A stretch of 64,000 nucleotides of DNA from the NCBI GenBank assembly GCA_021904315.1, contig CM038916.1:6041065-6105064 (forward strand), given 5' to 3'. This DNA comes from Sphagnum magellanicum (lineage: Eukaryota; Streptophyta; Sphagnopsida; Sphagnales; Sphagnaceae). Below the pieces are notes generated by a model. That model made no database searches, had not been told where the DNA came from, and was given only the letters and a program-made list of their open reading frames with translations. This document shows, piece after piece, positions 1 through 9,202 of this stretch. Made by a program: the position numbers and the translations under genes. Positions within the stretch are counted from its first letter, which is position 1. Each line of letters starts with the position of its first letter.

Positions 1-867
1 AAGTGGAGAACTCCTAGGATGCATTCCGCACCCTAGCCTAGTAAGCCTTTAAGTCCGGGCATAGTAGAGTGGGTGGTCGGATTGACCCAAGAAGGAGTGT
101 TTGGTGTCCAGACTCTCGCCCTCCTGGGTCTTGCCTAGTGTCACTTGCCTGGCAGAATTGGCCACCAAGGGCAATTCTCTAGTACGTAATAACCTTCGGC
201 GGGTGTAGATTCCATTCCGGAAATGCCCTCCGTTGTGGTGGGTCTGTACAGTGGGCCCTCCTCCCAACATGTATGGAGGGAAATTATATTCAGATTCATT
301 ATAGAGTATAGTAGCTTAAGGGATTTTTATAGGCCCCTAGGTATATATTAGGTCTATTTAGGGTTTACATGGTGTAAAGGCTTGGGAGTAGTAGGCCATC
401 GATGCTTGCTCCCAAGGCTTTTACCCTACACAAAAACACGGAGATATTATGCAAATAGATGCCCATAGGTTCAAGCACGGTCGCCTTAGGCTACCTTGAA
501 CAATTAGGTTTAAGCTAATCGTAATCACCAAGTTTGCAAATTGTAAATCCATGAAGTTCTCTCTCATATCTAACGTAAGCACTCCGTGACCCGGAGGGGC
601 GCTTCTTTCAGGAATGCCTCACTCCAAGGGGCGTTATCATACCCTAAACCTTCGAAGTTCTGCATATGAAAGTCAAAAAGATAAGCAGTGAAGAACAAGA
701 TAATAAACCCTCTTAAGAGAAAAAAAGAGTTGTAAGTAAAGAAGTAAAGAGGAGAGGGAAGTTTTTGGGGGAAAGATTGGTGTGTAGTGTGTACCTATAG
801 TAGGAAAGGAGGTAAGTACCAAGTACAAAACCCTAAAGAGTTAGGTAGGTAAATGAAGTCTTCATGT
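1..867. other. Unassigned non-coding stretch
   Basis: No coding frame of convincing composition is seen on either strand. The first 280 bases are more GC-balanced than the desert further right and look like an old mobile-element piece, but no terminal repeats or coding motifs identify it. A short segment inside it (about 287-370) recurs near 52.4 kb. Confidence 0.4.
287..370 (+). repeat. Short dispersed repeat, copy 1
   Basis: This roughly 70-80 bp segment aligns by eye with 52346-52415 in the same orientation. Both contain a stretch reading ATTCATTATAGA, then TAGTAGCTT, AGGGATTTT, CCCCTAGGTA and GGTCTATTT in the same order. The flanks do not match, so it is a fragment of a dispersed element and not a segmental duplication. 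No coding content is seen. Confidence 0.55.
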
Positions 868-868
868 A

Positions 869-1322
869 TACTAGTAGTGTGGCCTGTGCTGTTGCCCCAA
901 GTGTTACCACATTCTCAACTGATTTTTCTTTCCAAAACCTGGTTTTTTGGAATTTATTTGAATTTTTTAGCGGCAGAAATCACTTAAAAAATCAATATCT
1001 CCTCCCCATTCTGAATCCAAAACTTACCAAATAAAATTCCATTAAATCCTGCTCGTCAACATCTTTCCAACAACACCAAAGGCACATTCCAATGCCTCTG
1101 AAATTTTCAGCTACAATTTCATTTTTAATGTTCAGTGAAGAAATCGTTCAATATCCAAAAACTTTTGCACTGCAAGTCCAAACGCCATGGAACCAAAAGC
1201 CTATGCACCCCCTCCCCTTGCAGAGCTTTCCAAAGAGACCAAGAACACAATCTGAAGCATCCCCATTCGGTGGATCTCATCAGTACAAAACAAAACAAAC
1301 AAACTACCTTCCTTCATAGATA
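869..1322 (+). repeat. Dispersed 450 bp repeat, copy 1
   Basis: This block aligns almost end to end with 19017-19460. Similarity begins near ACTAG/GTGTGGC and stops sharply just after CTTCATAGATAG in both copies. By eye most positions agree and many differences are C/T or G/A. The left copy keeps more G and C, while the copy in the AT-rich desert looks more decayed. No reading frame is shared, so it is probably a non-autonomous element or an LTR/UTR piece of a larger one. Confidence 0.7.
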
Positions 1323-1660
1323 GATTGTACAAACAAACAGTTCATTTTGTTATGCAGATGCTTATAATATGATGACCATCATCAATTCTAGTTTTTGAGT
1401 TTAGAGTTTGTTGTGAAATTATAGAGAAACATGGTCATAATAAATAATTACCCTCAAGAAGCCACTAGGTGTGAATAGGTATCCCCGAAATAAGGGGTGA
1501 GGCCGAGATGGAGCTGAGTCCAGCCTCGCCCTTTTGGGAAATGTTCCCAACCCAACCCATGAGTGTCCTCTAATTGCACTACACTCCTCCGTCAAGGTTG
1601 TGATGTTATCATGAAGATAAACATATGTAGATTCCGAGGTGTACTAGGATGGTGAGGGTT
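1323..1660. other. Non-coding spacer
   Basis: No gene is seen. Around 1495-1540 an imperfect inverted pair (GGGTGAGGC against GCCTCGCCC) could form a short hairpin. Otherwise nothing stands out. Confidence 0.4.
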
Positions 1661-1800
1661 CTTACACCTACTCCTTAAGAGTGAGAAGGATCTTACGCCT
1701 ACTCCTTAAGAGTGAGAAGGATCTACGCCTACTCCTTAAGAGTGAGAAGGATCTACGCCTACTCCTTAAGAGTGAGAAGAATCTTACGCCTACTTAAGGA
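1661..1800 (+). repeat. Minisatellite, 31-33 bp unit
   Basis: Four full units and a partial fifth lie head to tail. Each reads ACGCCTACTCCTTAAG followed by AGTGAGAAGGATCT with small length changes. The last unit is shortened to CCTACTTAAGG. Units differ by one or two bases or a TT insertion, so the array is young or kept uniform. No unique spacers separate the units. Confidence 0.9.
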
Positions 1801-1949
1801 TTGAGATTTTTTTAATGGGCAGGTGGTGCTTGGCACACACATTTTCTACCCCAACATTAGTTTCACAAATATGATTTTTTTTTTACAGAATTATTTTAAT
1901 TTTAAATAGCCAGATTTTTAATAATAATAATAATAATTTATAATGTAAT

Positions 1950-2990
1950 AGGGCTATGGAAAAATCCTGTGCATGGCCATTCTTTCTGCCCGGATCTATC
2001 TGCCCGTCTTGAAATTTTCTCAGAGTGGAAGGAATACCCCAACACTGGGTTTCTAAGACCCTTGGCGTGTAGTTACTAGTTAGTTACTACTACTAGTTCC
2101 TAGTGTGTACTGTGTACTTTGGTTGGTTATGGAAAATCCCCGGGCATGGGCCATTCTGCCCGGATCTATCTGCCCGTTTTGAAGTTTTCTCCACAGTCGG
2201 AGAAAAATCCAAACCCTGATTTTATAGGACCCCTGGTGGTGTGTACTTGGCTTGCTTATGGAACCTCCTGGGCATGGCCCTTCTGCCCGGATCTGTCTGC
2301 CCGATCTAAAGTTTTCTCGTAGTCGAAGAAATCCCGACGGTGATTTATTTTACGACGCTTGGTGTGTCCTTTGCTATGCTTACGGAAAATCCCGGGCATG
2401 GCCATTCTGCCCGGATCCATCTGCCCGTTTAAAATCTTTCTCAATTTCGAAGAAAAACCCAACGCTGATTTTCTCTGACCCTTTTGGGTGTAGTATGTAG
2501 TGTGTACTTTGATTGATTTTGGAAAATCTAGGGCATGTCTATTCTGCCCTATTTATCTGCCCATCCCGAAAATTTCTCGCGGTCACAGAAAAACCCAAAG
2601 CTGATTTTCCAAGACCATTGGTGTGTGTACTGTGTACTTGGCTTGCTGTATAGAAAATCCAAGGCAGGGCAGTTCTGCCCAGACCTATCTGCCCGTGATG
2701 AAAACATTTCTCACTGAAAGAAAAAACCCAACGCTGATTTTCTAAGACCCTGAGTTTGTAGCCTAGTGTGTACTTTGCATGCGTATGGAAAATCCCGGGC
2801 ATGTCCAGGCTGCCCGTATCTATCTGCCCGTAATTATTATTTTTCTCTCTGTGACAAAAACCCAACGCTGATTTTCCAAGGCCCTAGTGTGCAGTGTGTA
2901 CTTTGCATGCTTATGGAAAATCCCGGGCATGATCATTCTGCCCGGATATCTGCCCGATATAAAATTTTCTCAGACCCTTTGGTGTGTGCT
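1950..2990 (+). repeat. Eight-copy tandem array of about 130 bp units carrying hairpins
   Basis: Units start near 1954, 2127, 2258, 2380, 2518, 2650, 2785 and 2912. Each has the order TATGGAAAATCCC, GGGCATGGCCATTCTGCCCG, ATCTATCTGCCCG, a TTTTCTC run, CCAACGCTGATTTTC, and a spacer like GTGTGTACTTTG. Inside most units CCGGGCA and TGCCCGG face each other across nine bases and can pair. The unit near 2518 has TAGGGCA and TGCCCTA instead, so pairing is kept by matched changes. The first unit has lost the pairing. The array ends about 750 bp upstream of the SINA-type start codon. Confidence 0.9.
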
Positions 2991-3739
2991 CTGCTCCTTG
3001 CGTGCCTGCTTGCGCTTGGCCTTGCTTCCGCGAGAGAGAGAGAAGAGAGAGGGGGGGGAGCTGGGGGGGGAAGTGGGGGGAAAGAGAGAGAGGAGAGAGA
3101 GATGTGTGTGTACGTGGTAAAGTTTTGGAGCTTGCAAGGTAGCCATATCCATCACTTCCTGCTGCCAAGCCCAAGGGTTTGAACCCACAAGTCTTCTTTC
3201 TCATCTCAGAGAGAGAGGAAGAAAGAGTGTGTTTTGTGGTTTCTCTCAACAGGCTTGGAACCACGAACGTTGAGACTCGGTGCTAGGACTGAGAAGGGTA
3301 ACAACAACAAGAAAGAAAGAAGAAGAAGAAAAACAAAAGGCGGCATGGTGGGTGGGTGATGAAGCAAGGGTAAAAACAAAAGGGGCATGTTGTTGTGCGA
3401 GAATAGTTTCTGGAAAAGGAGCTTGATGTGACCCCATTTTTTCTTATGTGTTTTTTCATGGTGCCTCTCTACTTGGATGTTGTTGGCAATCGAGCGTCCC
3501 ACGACTCCTTGTTGGTAGAGAAGAATCTGAGGTTGTGGGTGGTAGTAACTGAGTGAGAGCGATTGCCAGGAGGAAGAGGAGGAGGAGAGGGCGGATCAGA
3601 AGAATGGTTGTGGTGGTCTGTGGGGGAGAGTCGTAGGCGAGGAGTGGGGAGGCCCGGGAAGAAAAGGAAAGTGTGGAGGAGAAAGGGGTGGGTGCGGAGA
3701 GGTCGTAGTAGTAGACTGGTAGTGAGCATCCTTTTTTGT
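2991..3739 (+). promoter_or_regulatory. Upstream region and probable 5' UTR of the SINA-type gene
   Basis: This stretch is GA-rich: GAGAGAGAGAG runs with poly-G near 3028-3105, more GA around 3207-3230 and AGAAGAAGAAG near 3320. No clear TATA box is seen. GA-rich 5' ends are common in TATA-less plant genes, so transcription probably starts inside this stretch, though the exact site cannot be read. The frame stays open upstream of the chosen start to another ATG at 3563, but that extension is Gly/Arg/Trp-rich and unlike SINA N-termini, so I treat it as leader. Confidence 0.45.
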
Positions 3740-6700
3740 ATGGCTCCTGGAACTGTGAAGATGGAGGTTCCTGAATCGCCAATGAGGGACGGAGGGGATA
3801 CACCGTCAAGCATAGAGTCGTCGGAGGTAGAGTCCGCACTTCTTTCCAAAGCTACGCTCACAACAACGGCAATAGGCCGAAAGGCGGCAGGTGGTGCTGC
3901 TGCACCACCTCACAGCAATGTGCATGAGCTGCTGGAGTGTCCCGTGTGCACCAATTCCATGTACCCTCCTATTCATCAGGTGCTACTTTGGTCTCTCTTT
4001 CTCTCTCCCTTTTGCTTCTTTTTGTTTGTTTGTTTCTTTCTTTCCATTGTCCGCAGCTGCTGGGATTCTTTTTGTTTGTTTGCTTCCTTGCTTGCTTTGG
4101 GATCTCTCCCAGCACACAAAAAACACAACCCATCAATCATTTCCCACCCAACCCTAACGAGATGAAGTAATCAGTCATGATGACGGAGAGAGTTGGGTAC
4201 AGCCACCCACTGTTGTACTTGGCCGGAGTCAAGGTCAAGAAACAAACTGTTAGGGACAATGGGTTGATGAGAACAGGTTGAGAAACAAACTGTTAGGGGA
4301 AATGGGTCGAGGAGAACCAAGTGCAAGACACCAAGCCTTCCTGCGGCTTCACCAAGTATCCTGAGAATCATGTCTTTTGACCTGCAAGAAGATCAGTGAT
4401 AAGAGACTATTGTGTGTGGAGGGAGGGATGACCTAAAACCTAAGAGTATGTAGTGTCATCTCCTGTCTTGTGCACACAGACCAAGAATTATGCTGCAAGT
4501 GGATCTTCAGCCTTTCACCTTTTCTCAGACTTCTCTAGTCCTGTGTGCTCTTATCCTGGATATTGGGAACAAGGAGGAGATGTGAAGAACATGTGCTGCA
4601 GAATGAAATGGCATCTATCTCCTTCCTTTCACCTCATGTGTGCCTTGTGCTTGTTTTGGCACTTTGGCTCAATGTTTATCTCATGAGACCCCCATCTCCC
4701 AATGGGCAGCTGCACTAGCTGATGAAGTTTGCAGTTCTCATAAACTGGACATTTCTTGACTCTCATGAGAGTTGGTATCTTAAACTGTATGTCCACATGT
4801 GTGTGCCAACATGTTGGCAGGGAACTGCTGATGGGCATTTTGTGCATGAATGCAGCATCGCTTTCTATAGTTCTTGTGAAGACATTTCAAGACCTATTTT
4901 TCAGAACATGGAATATCTTAGATACCTCTCTCAGGAACAATCTGAGCGAACTGTATCAGATGTTAACTAACATGAGAAGAGATTTTGCTCACACTGATAA
5001 GAGAGGAGGAGTCTGCTATGCAATTTCAAAAGGCATGCATGGAAAGATGGAAGTTGTGAACAGTCTACACTGCAGAAGTTTCTTGTCTGACATAAGACAT
5101 GACATGGTGATGACTGTAGTAGATACCTCTTACCCCTGGCAAGATTGAACCATCTGTAGATTTTGGGATGGAACACTTTTATGTCAGGAATTTTAAGACT
5201 TTTAAGACCAAGAATTTGGTTCGTATGCTTTTGTTGCTGTCTGAGTTTTCTCCTTCTGTTCTCGGTCTTGATGTTGGCCATGCTTTACAACTGTCTAAAA
5301 TTTTGAGCAATTTTATTAAGAGAAATGTTCCTCCTTTGTTCTCTTCAAGTGCCTCTTTCCTAGGCAGAGATCTCATTATCTCTGTTTTTGTTTCTTCTCA
5401 TGTGGATGGTTTGAATCTCTCTTCCGTTTTAAACCTTCCTTCTGTGTTAGATTGTCTTCCTCCATCTGTTAGAAAGTTTTGGTCCCCTCCCTTAGTTGCT
5501 TGGAAATATGTCAAAACTTCTGGTCAAGAGTTTTTCAGCTATGGGGCGTTGGGCAGATCTGTTTGTGCTTCTCAAGTTAATAAAATTATTCACTCTGGTT
5601 GTGCTTGTTCTCGTTTCCCTAGTTTTGTTGATTCCCATCATGGTCATGTTATTTCTGCTAACCTTAATATCCTTGCAAGGCCCAGCCTAATTGAACTCTT
5701 TTCTAGAGGCACTAAGTTCAGAAATGGCTTCTTGTCTTTGTTGTCTATTGAAGAAGCTATTGATAAAGGTCTTAAGAAGTTTGTCAACAAGCAAGAAGAG
5801 CTTCTAGGAGTTCAAGGGATATTAAGTGAGTGGAAGGCCAAAGTTCTTTTGTTTGTACAAAAGAGGACTCGTGCTTCCTTCGTGGTTCAAACCTCTTCTG
5901 ATTCTTCTTTGTCTGTTCCTTTAGGAGATCTGGATCACCTAAAGATTCTCCAACGGTCCTTTGTCATTACTTACATGGTTAAATGTTGTAACAACTTTGT
6001 GTTTGTTTGTAAAAAGTTTTATGTTTCTTCTGTTTTCTCTGAGCTTAATTCTCCTGTTGGAACTTATGTGGTCTCCAATCTTGCCCAATCTGATATTCTC
6101 AGTTCTCATCTCTCTTTTAATAAGGCTCATAATTTTAAAGGTGTTAAGTGTGGCCCTCGTCTCCCGTTTCTTTGTGCAGTTTGGAAGTTTCATAAAAATC
6201 CAATTAAACCTAGATTTATCTGTGCAGCCAGCTCTAGTTCTCTGACTGATGTTTCTAAGTGGCTGTGTTCTTTCTTCAAAGCTATGTTTCCTACAGTCAA
6301 TGACCTTTGGGTATCTAAACTCAATAAAGCAAATGTTCCTTGTGATAGTAGTTGGATTCTCAATGACTCTACAGGAGTGGTGGAGGTAATTAATAATCTT
6401 AATCGTTCAAGATCTGAAATTGATAAAGCTTCCCCACTTCTGTTGCAGTCTTTTGATTTCTCAACTCTATACACTAACATTGACCTAGTGGATCTAAAAG
6501 CTCGTATGAGAGTTCTGATAAGTAAAGTGTTTAATCGGATGCTGAAGCTTCATTGTTTTAAGTTTTTGATGGTTCAAAAAACTGCTTTGAACTTTAGGTT
6601 TTTGTGGCTGATAAATAAAGCAGAGATCAATTTGTTTGAAATTCTTCATAGCTTCGAAGTTGCAGAGGCTTCAGATTTGATCTCTTGGCTGGATTTCTTA

Positions 6701-8811
6701 TTAGACAATTTGTTTCTTTGTTTTGGTCAGGGTGTTTATAGACAATGCATTGGTATCCCCATGGGTACAAATTGTGCGGTCTATTTGGCTAATTTCTATC
6801 TCTTCACCTATGAGTTTGATTTCATTAAGTGTCTCTTGAAGAGTAACACTTGTCCTGTTGTGCTTCATAGTTTGTCCTTGGTTCGTAGGTTTGTGGATGA
6901 TCTTTTTGTTCCTAATTTTCCAGATTTTGAGAACTTCATGTACCTTAACCAAGACTCTTTTGGTAGTGGCATATACCCAAAAACCTCTTGCAAGTTGACT
7001 TGTACATCTAAAGGCTTCTCTTGTAATTTCTTGGATCTAACTGTGAGCCAGAGTCCTCAAGGTTTATCCTGTGACATTTTTGACAAACGCTCTCAACCAG
7101 AGTATGCAGGTATTGAAATGATTAGAATGCCTCATGTTCATTCCAATATCTCAATGATGGCGAAGCTGGGGGTTATCAATAGTCAACTTTACAGATTCTT
7201 GAGACTTTGTAGTTGTAAGAAGTTTTTTGTCTTCCAGATGGTCAGTCTTATTGTCTTTCTGAAGGCAAAAGGCTACCCTTTTAAAGTTCTTCTTAAGAGA
7301 ACTAGAGGGTTGGTTCTTAAAGAAAAATTCCTGTTTGGAATTTCCGCTTTTGGCATTTTCAGAATGATTATGCTTCGGGTCTTGTAAGTGGGGAGCTTCC
7401 TGTAAGCCCACTTGTTCTTAGTCCTTCCCTGTTCTCTTCCCTTTCTGTCTTTCTTTGTTTCTTTGTCTAGTCTTTGTTGTGGGGTCTGTTGCTAGCCAGT
7501 AGTATGGCTGAGTCTTCCCGTTGCTTCCGGAATTGCAGCAGAAACTCAGTTCGCAGGATGGTGCTTGTCACCAGCCTTTACCCACTGTAGGGAGCTGATG
7601 AAGTCAGTGGGGAAGTTGTGATAGTTAAGTCACTATCATACATACTGCTGTTGATGGTCCCTGAACAGGTGTGAGACTGGCACTTTTGTTCATACCGCTA
7701 ATGTGTTTTTTTGTTTTTTGTTTTGTTTTTTGTCTCCCCTTGTTTGGTTCTTTCTGTGGCTTCCTGAGGAAGTGTTAGCCTTGCTGTTTCTTCTTCATCG
7801 TGAGAACGGAGATTTCTCTATTCTTATGAAAGATATACACTTTTATGTCAGGTATGTGGTTGCAGTGACTGATGGCATTTGTATGGGTGAAGTCACTGAC
7901 TGTCCTTCTTTTGTACTTGCAGTGCCCTAATGGACATACACTATGCTCCAACTGCAAGTTAAGGGTGCACAATCGCTGCCCTACCTGCAGATACGAGCTT
8001 GGCAACATCCGGTGTCTGGCTCTAGAGAAAGTGGCTGAGTCTCTGGAGCTTCCATGTCGATTTCAGAGCCTGGGATGTCCGGATATTTTTCCCTACTATA
8101 GTAAACTAAAGCATGAGGCTCAGTGCACCTTTCGGCCCTACAATTGTCCGTATGCAGGATCTGAATGCTCAGTAACAGGTGACATTGCATGGCTGGTAGC
8201 TCACCTGCGAGATGAACACAAAGTGGACATGCACAATGGCTGCACTTTTAATCATCGCTATGTGAAATCCAATCCTCAGGAGGTTGAGAATGCAACTTGG
8301 ATGCTGACGGTAAGCCAACACACAAGGGTAGAGTGTTGACATTACGAGATTCCACTAGAGGGCATCTCACATTTCAATCTCTTTCTGAAGGCAAAAATGA
8401 TGAGTCTTCTCTCTCAGGTTTCTTTCACAGATGGGTGCTATATGGAGACTGTTTTTTTATGGCCGAACTTGCTGTTTGGTGGTTATGCAGGTCTTCAATT
8501 GCTTTGGGCAGCATTTTTGCCTGCATTTTGAGGCTTTCCAGCTGGGTATGGCACCAGTATACATGGCTTTTCTACGGTTTATGGGGGATGACAATGAGGC
8601 CAAAAATTTCAGCTACAGCTTGGAGGTAGGGGCCAATGGACGCAAGTTGATCTGGCAAGGAGTGCCCCGGAGCATTCGTGATAGTCATCGCAAAGTGCGG
8701 GACAGCCATGATGGTCTAATTATCCAAAGGAACATGGCCCTATTTTTCTCGGGTGGTGACCGAAAAGAGCTCAAACTTCGAGTTACCGGTCGGATTTGGA
8801 AGGAGCAATAA
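3740..8811 (+). CDS. SINA/SIAH-type RING E3 ubiquitin ligase, three exons
   Basis: Exons are 3740-3979, 7923-8309 and 8491-8811, giving 315 residues, the usual length for plant SINAT proteins. Exon joins fall between codons and have consensus borders (CAG/GTGCTA, TTGCAG/TGC, ACG/GTAAGC, ATGCAG/GTC). The RING is complete: C67, C70, C81, H85, C88, C91, C99, C102. A SIAH-type double zinc finger follows (about 125-180, including C125, C132, C148, C155, C162, H174, H179), then the TRAF-like substrate-binding domain to the C-terminus. The family ubiquitinates target proteins for proteasomal turnover as a dimer, typically in cytoplasm and nucleus. The Ser/Thr/Ala-rich first 60 residues are unconserved in the family. 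Intron 1 splits the RING after IHQ and is about 3.9 kb because it hosts a retroelement. The coding exons are intact, so the gene is probably functional. The family is secure; which SINAT paralogue this is, is not. Confidence 0.93.
3980..5172 (+). other. 5' part of SINA intron 1, outside the retroelement
   Basis: This is intronic sequence between the donor site and the left copy of the 16 bp direct repeat. It has T-rich stretches after the donor and a short internal duplication (AGAAACAAACTGTTAGGG near 4238 and 4281). No conserved coding motif is seen, and no GIY-YIG endonuclease motif is recognisable ahead of the reverse transcriptase frame. With 7837-7922 it gives an intron of about 1.3 kb before insertion. 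Confidence 0.6.
5168..7387 (+). CDS. Penelope-like reverse transcriptase, open 739-codon frame, N-terminus lost
   Basis: The frame runs 739 codons without a stop. Its first seven codons lie in the flanking repeat, so the ATG at 5168 is accidental and the natural start is missing. A C-x-C motif (GCACSRF, C145 and C147) precedes a GHVI segment, as in the linker of N-terminal-endonuclease Penelope-like elements. RT motifs follow: VWKFHKNPIKPRFI (339-351), SFDFSTLYTNI with catalytic Asp430, GIPMGTNCAVYLANF (529-543), RRFVDDLF with Asp577/Asp578, and NFLDLTVS near 620-627. The tail includes YRFLRLCS and KGYPFKVLLKR. All three catalytic aspartates are present, so the RT core may be active. No C-terminal GIY-YIG domain follows the RT, which sets it apart from canonical Penelope/Neptune/Dryad elements. 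The clade call is from memory of motif style and needs a tree. Confidence 0.88.
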   Translation: MEHFYVRNFKTFKTKNLVRMLLLLSEFSPSVLGLDVGHALQLSKILSNFIKRNVPPLFSSSASFLGRDLIISVFVSSHVDGLNLSSVLNLPSVLDCLPPSVRKFWSPPLVAWKYVKTSGQEFFSYGALGRSVCASQVNKIIHSGCACSRFPSFVDSHHGHVISANLNILARPSLIELFSRGTKFRNGFLSLLSIEEAIDKGLKKFVNKQEELLGVQGILSEWKAKVLLFVQKRTRASFVVQTSSDSSLSVPLGDLDHLKILQRSFVITYMVKCCNNFVFVCKKFYVSSVFSELNSPVGTYVVSNLAQSDILSSHLSFNKAHNFKGVKCGPRLPFLCAVWKFHKNPIKPRFICAASSSSLTDVSKWLCSFFKAMFPTVNDLWVSKLNKANVPCDSSWILNDSTGVVEVINNLNRSRSEIDKASPLLLQSFDFSTLYTNIDLVDLKARMRVLISKVFNRMLKLHCFKFLMVQKTALNFRFLWLINKAEINLFEILHSFEVAEASDLISWLDFLLDNLFLCFGQGVYRQCIGIPMGTNCAVYLANFYLFTYEFDFIKCLLKSNTCPVVLHSLSLVRRFVDDLFVPNFPDFENFMYLNQDSFGSGIYPKTSCKLTCTSKGFSCNFLDLTVSQSPQGLSCDIFDKRSQPEYAGIEMIRMPHVHSNISMMAKLGVINSQLYRFLRLCSCKKFFVFQMVSLIVFLKAKGYPFKVLLKRTRGLVLKEKFLFGISAFGIFRMIMLRVL
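5173..5188 (+). repeat. Left 16 bp direct repeat, likely target-site duplication
   Basis: ACACTTTTATGTCAGG occurs here and again at 7837-7852 with no mismatch. The flanking bases differ at both ends. The pair brackets the Penelope-like element and is best read as its target-site duplication. Confidence 0.75.
5189..7836 (+). mobile_element. Penelope-like retroelement inserted in SINA intron 1, 5' truncated
   Basis: About 2.65 kb between exact 16 bp direct repeats, in the same orientation as the host gene. It holds one long reverse transcriptase frame and a T-rich 3' untranslated part of about 450 bp with a 7 bp stem-loop (TGATAGT 7619-7625, ACTATCA 7632-7638). No long terminal repeats are seen. 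The element starts directly inside the coding frame, so it is probably truncated at the 5' end, as target-primed reverse transcription often leaves it. An N-terminal endonuclease, if the family has one, would be missing. Families with this RT style include Naiad and Chlamys, which carry GIY-YIG ahead of the RT. It lies inside an intron with intact splice sites and probably leaves the host gene working. Confidence 0.85.
7837..7852 (+). repeat. Right 16 bp direct repeat, likely target-site duplication
   Basis: Exact match to 5173-5188. From here the original intron resumes and reaches the acceptor TTGCAG ending at 7922. Confidence 0.75.
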
Positions 8812-9202
8812 GAGCTTTGTTGTCCTTCCTAAAAGTCTAACAATGTCTAATGATTGTTTTCCTTTCTGGCAATTGATGAAGCAGAGCCTATGGTATAGAA
8901 GAAGCATTATGTAGTTGTAGTGCGTGTTGTTTCTGGATGTTTTTACTAAGGTCATTCTGATCCAATGCAAAGCAAGCATTTCTCCAGCCTTGCTTTGTTG
9001 CCTACTAGTTTTCTAGTCATAGTTGTAGATACTCCACCAAGTGGTGTATGACCCATAGGTAGATAATAATGACATAACAGTTTTTTTAGCTTTTCTTACA
9101 TTTTGTTAGCAAATCTTCTATGCATGAAATGGGCACCAGCAAACTCTTTTGGTTCTTGTTCATTTGCACCTTGTAGGACCAAGAACTAGTTCTGGCCTAT
9201 GC
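8812..9202 (+). other. 3' UTR and downstream of the SINA-type gene
   Basis: Non-coding sequence follows the TAA at 8809-8811. It is moderately T-rich, with no second gene before the decayed Penelope-like copy. No single canonical AATAAA signal can be named with confidence, so the transcript end is unknown. Confidence 0.5.

Noticed and set aside
1661-1800. Short direct repeats resembling a CRISPR array
   Set aside because: There are no unique spacers between units, and the window is plant nuclear DNA. It is a minisatellite.
2119-2865. Overlapping frames of 60-108 codons on both strands
   Set aside because: They arise from the 130 bp tandem units and repeat with the same period; there is no protein-like conservation.
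3563-3739. In-frame upstream ATG that would lengthen the SINA-type protein by 59 residues
   Set aside because: The extension is Gly/Arg/Trp-rich and GA-repeat derived, unlike SINA N-termini. The ATG at 3740 gives the family's normal length.
7595-7620. CTGATGA followed by GGGGAAG, like a hammerhead ribozyme core, in the Penelope-like 3' region
   Set aside because: The conserved GAAA is absent (GAAG) and no stem II pairing follows CTGATGA. Nearby sequence forms only a plain 7 bp stem-loop.
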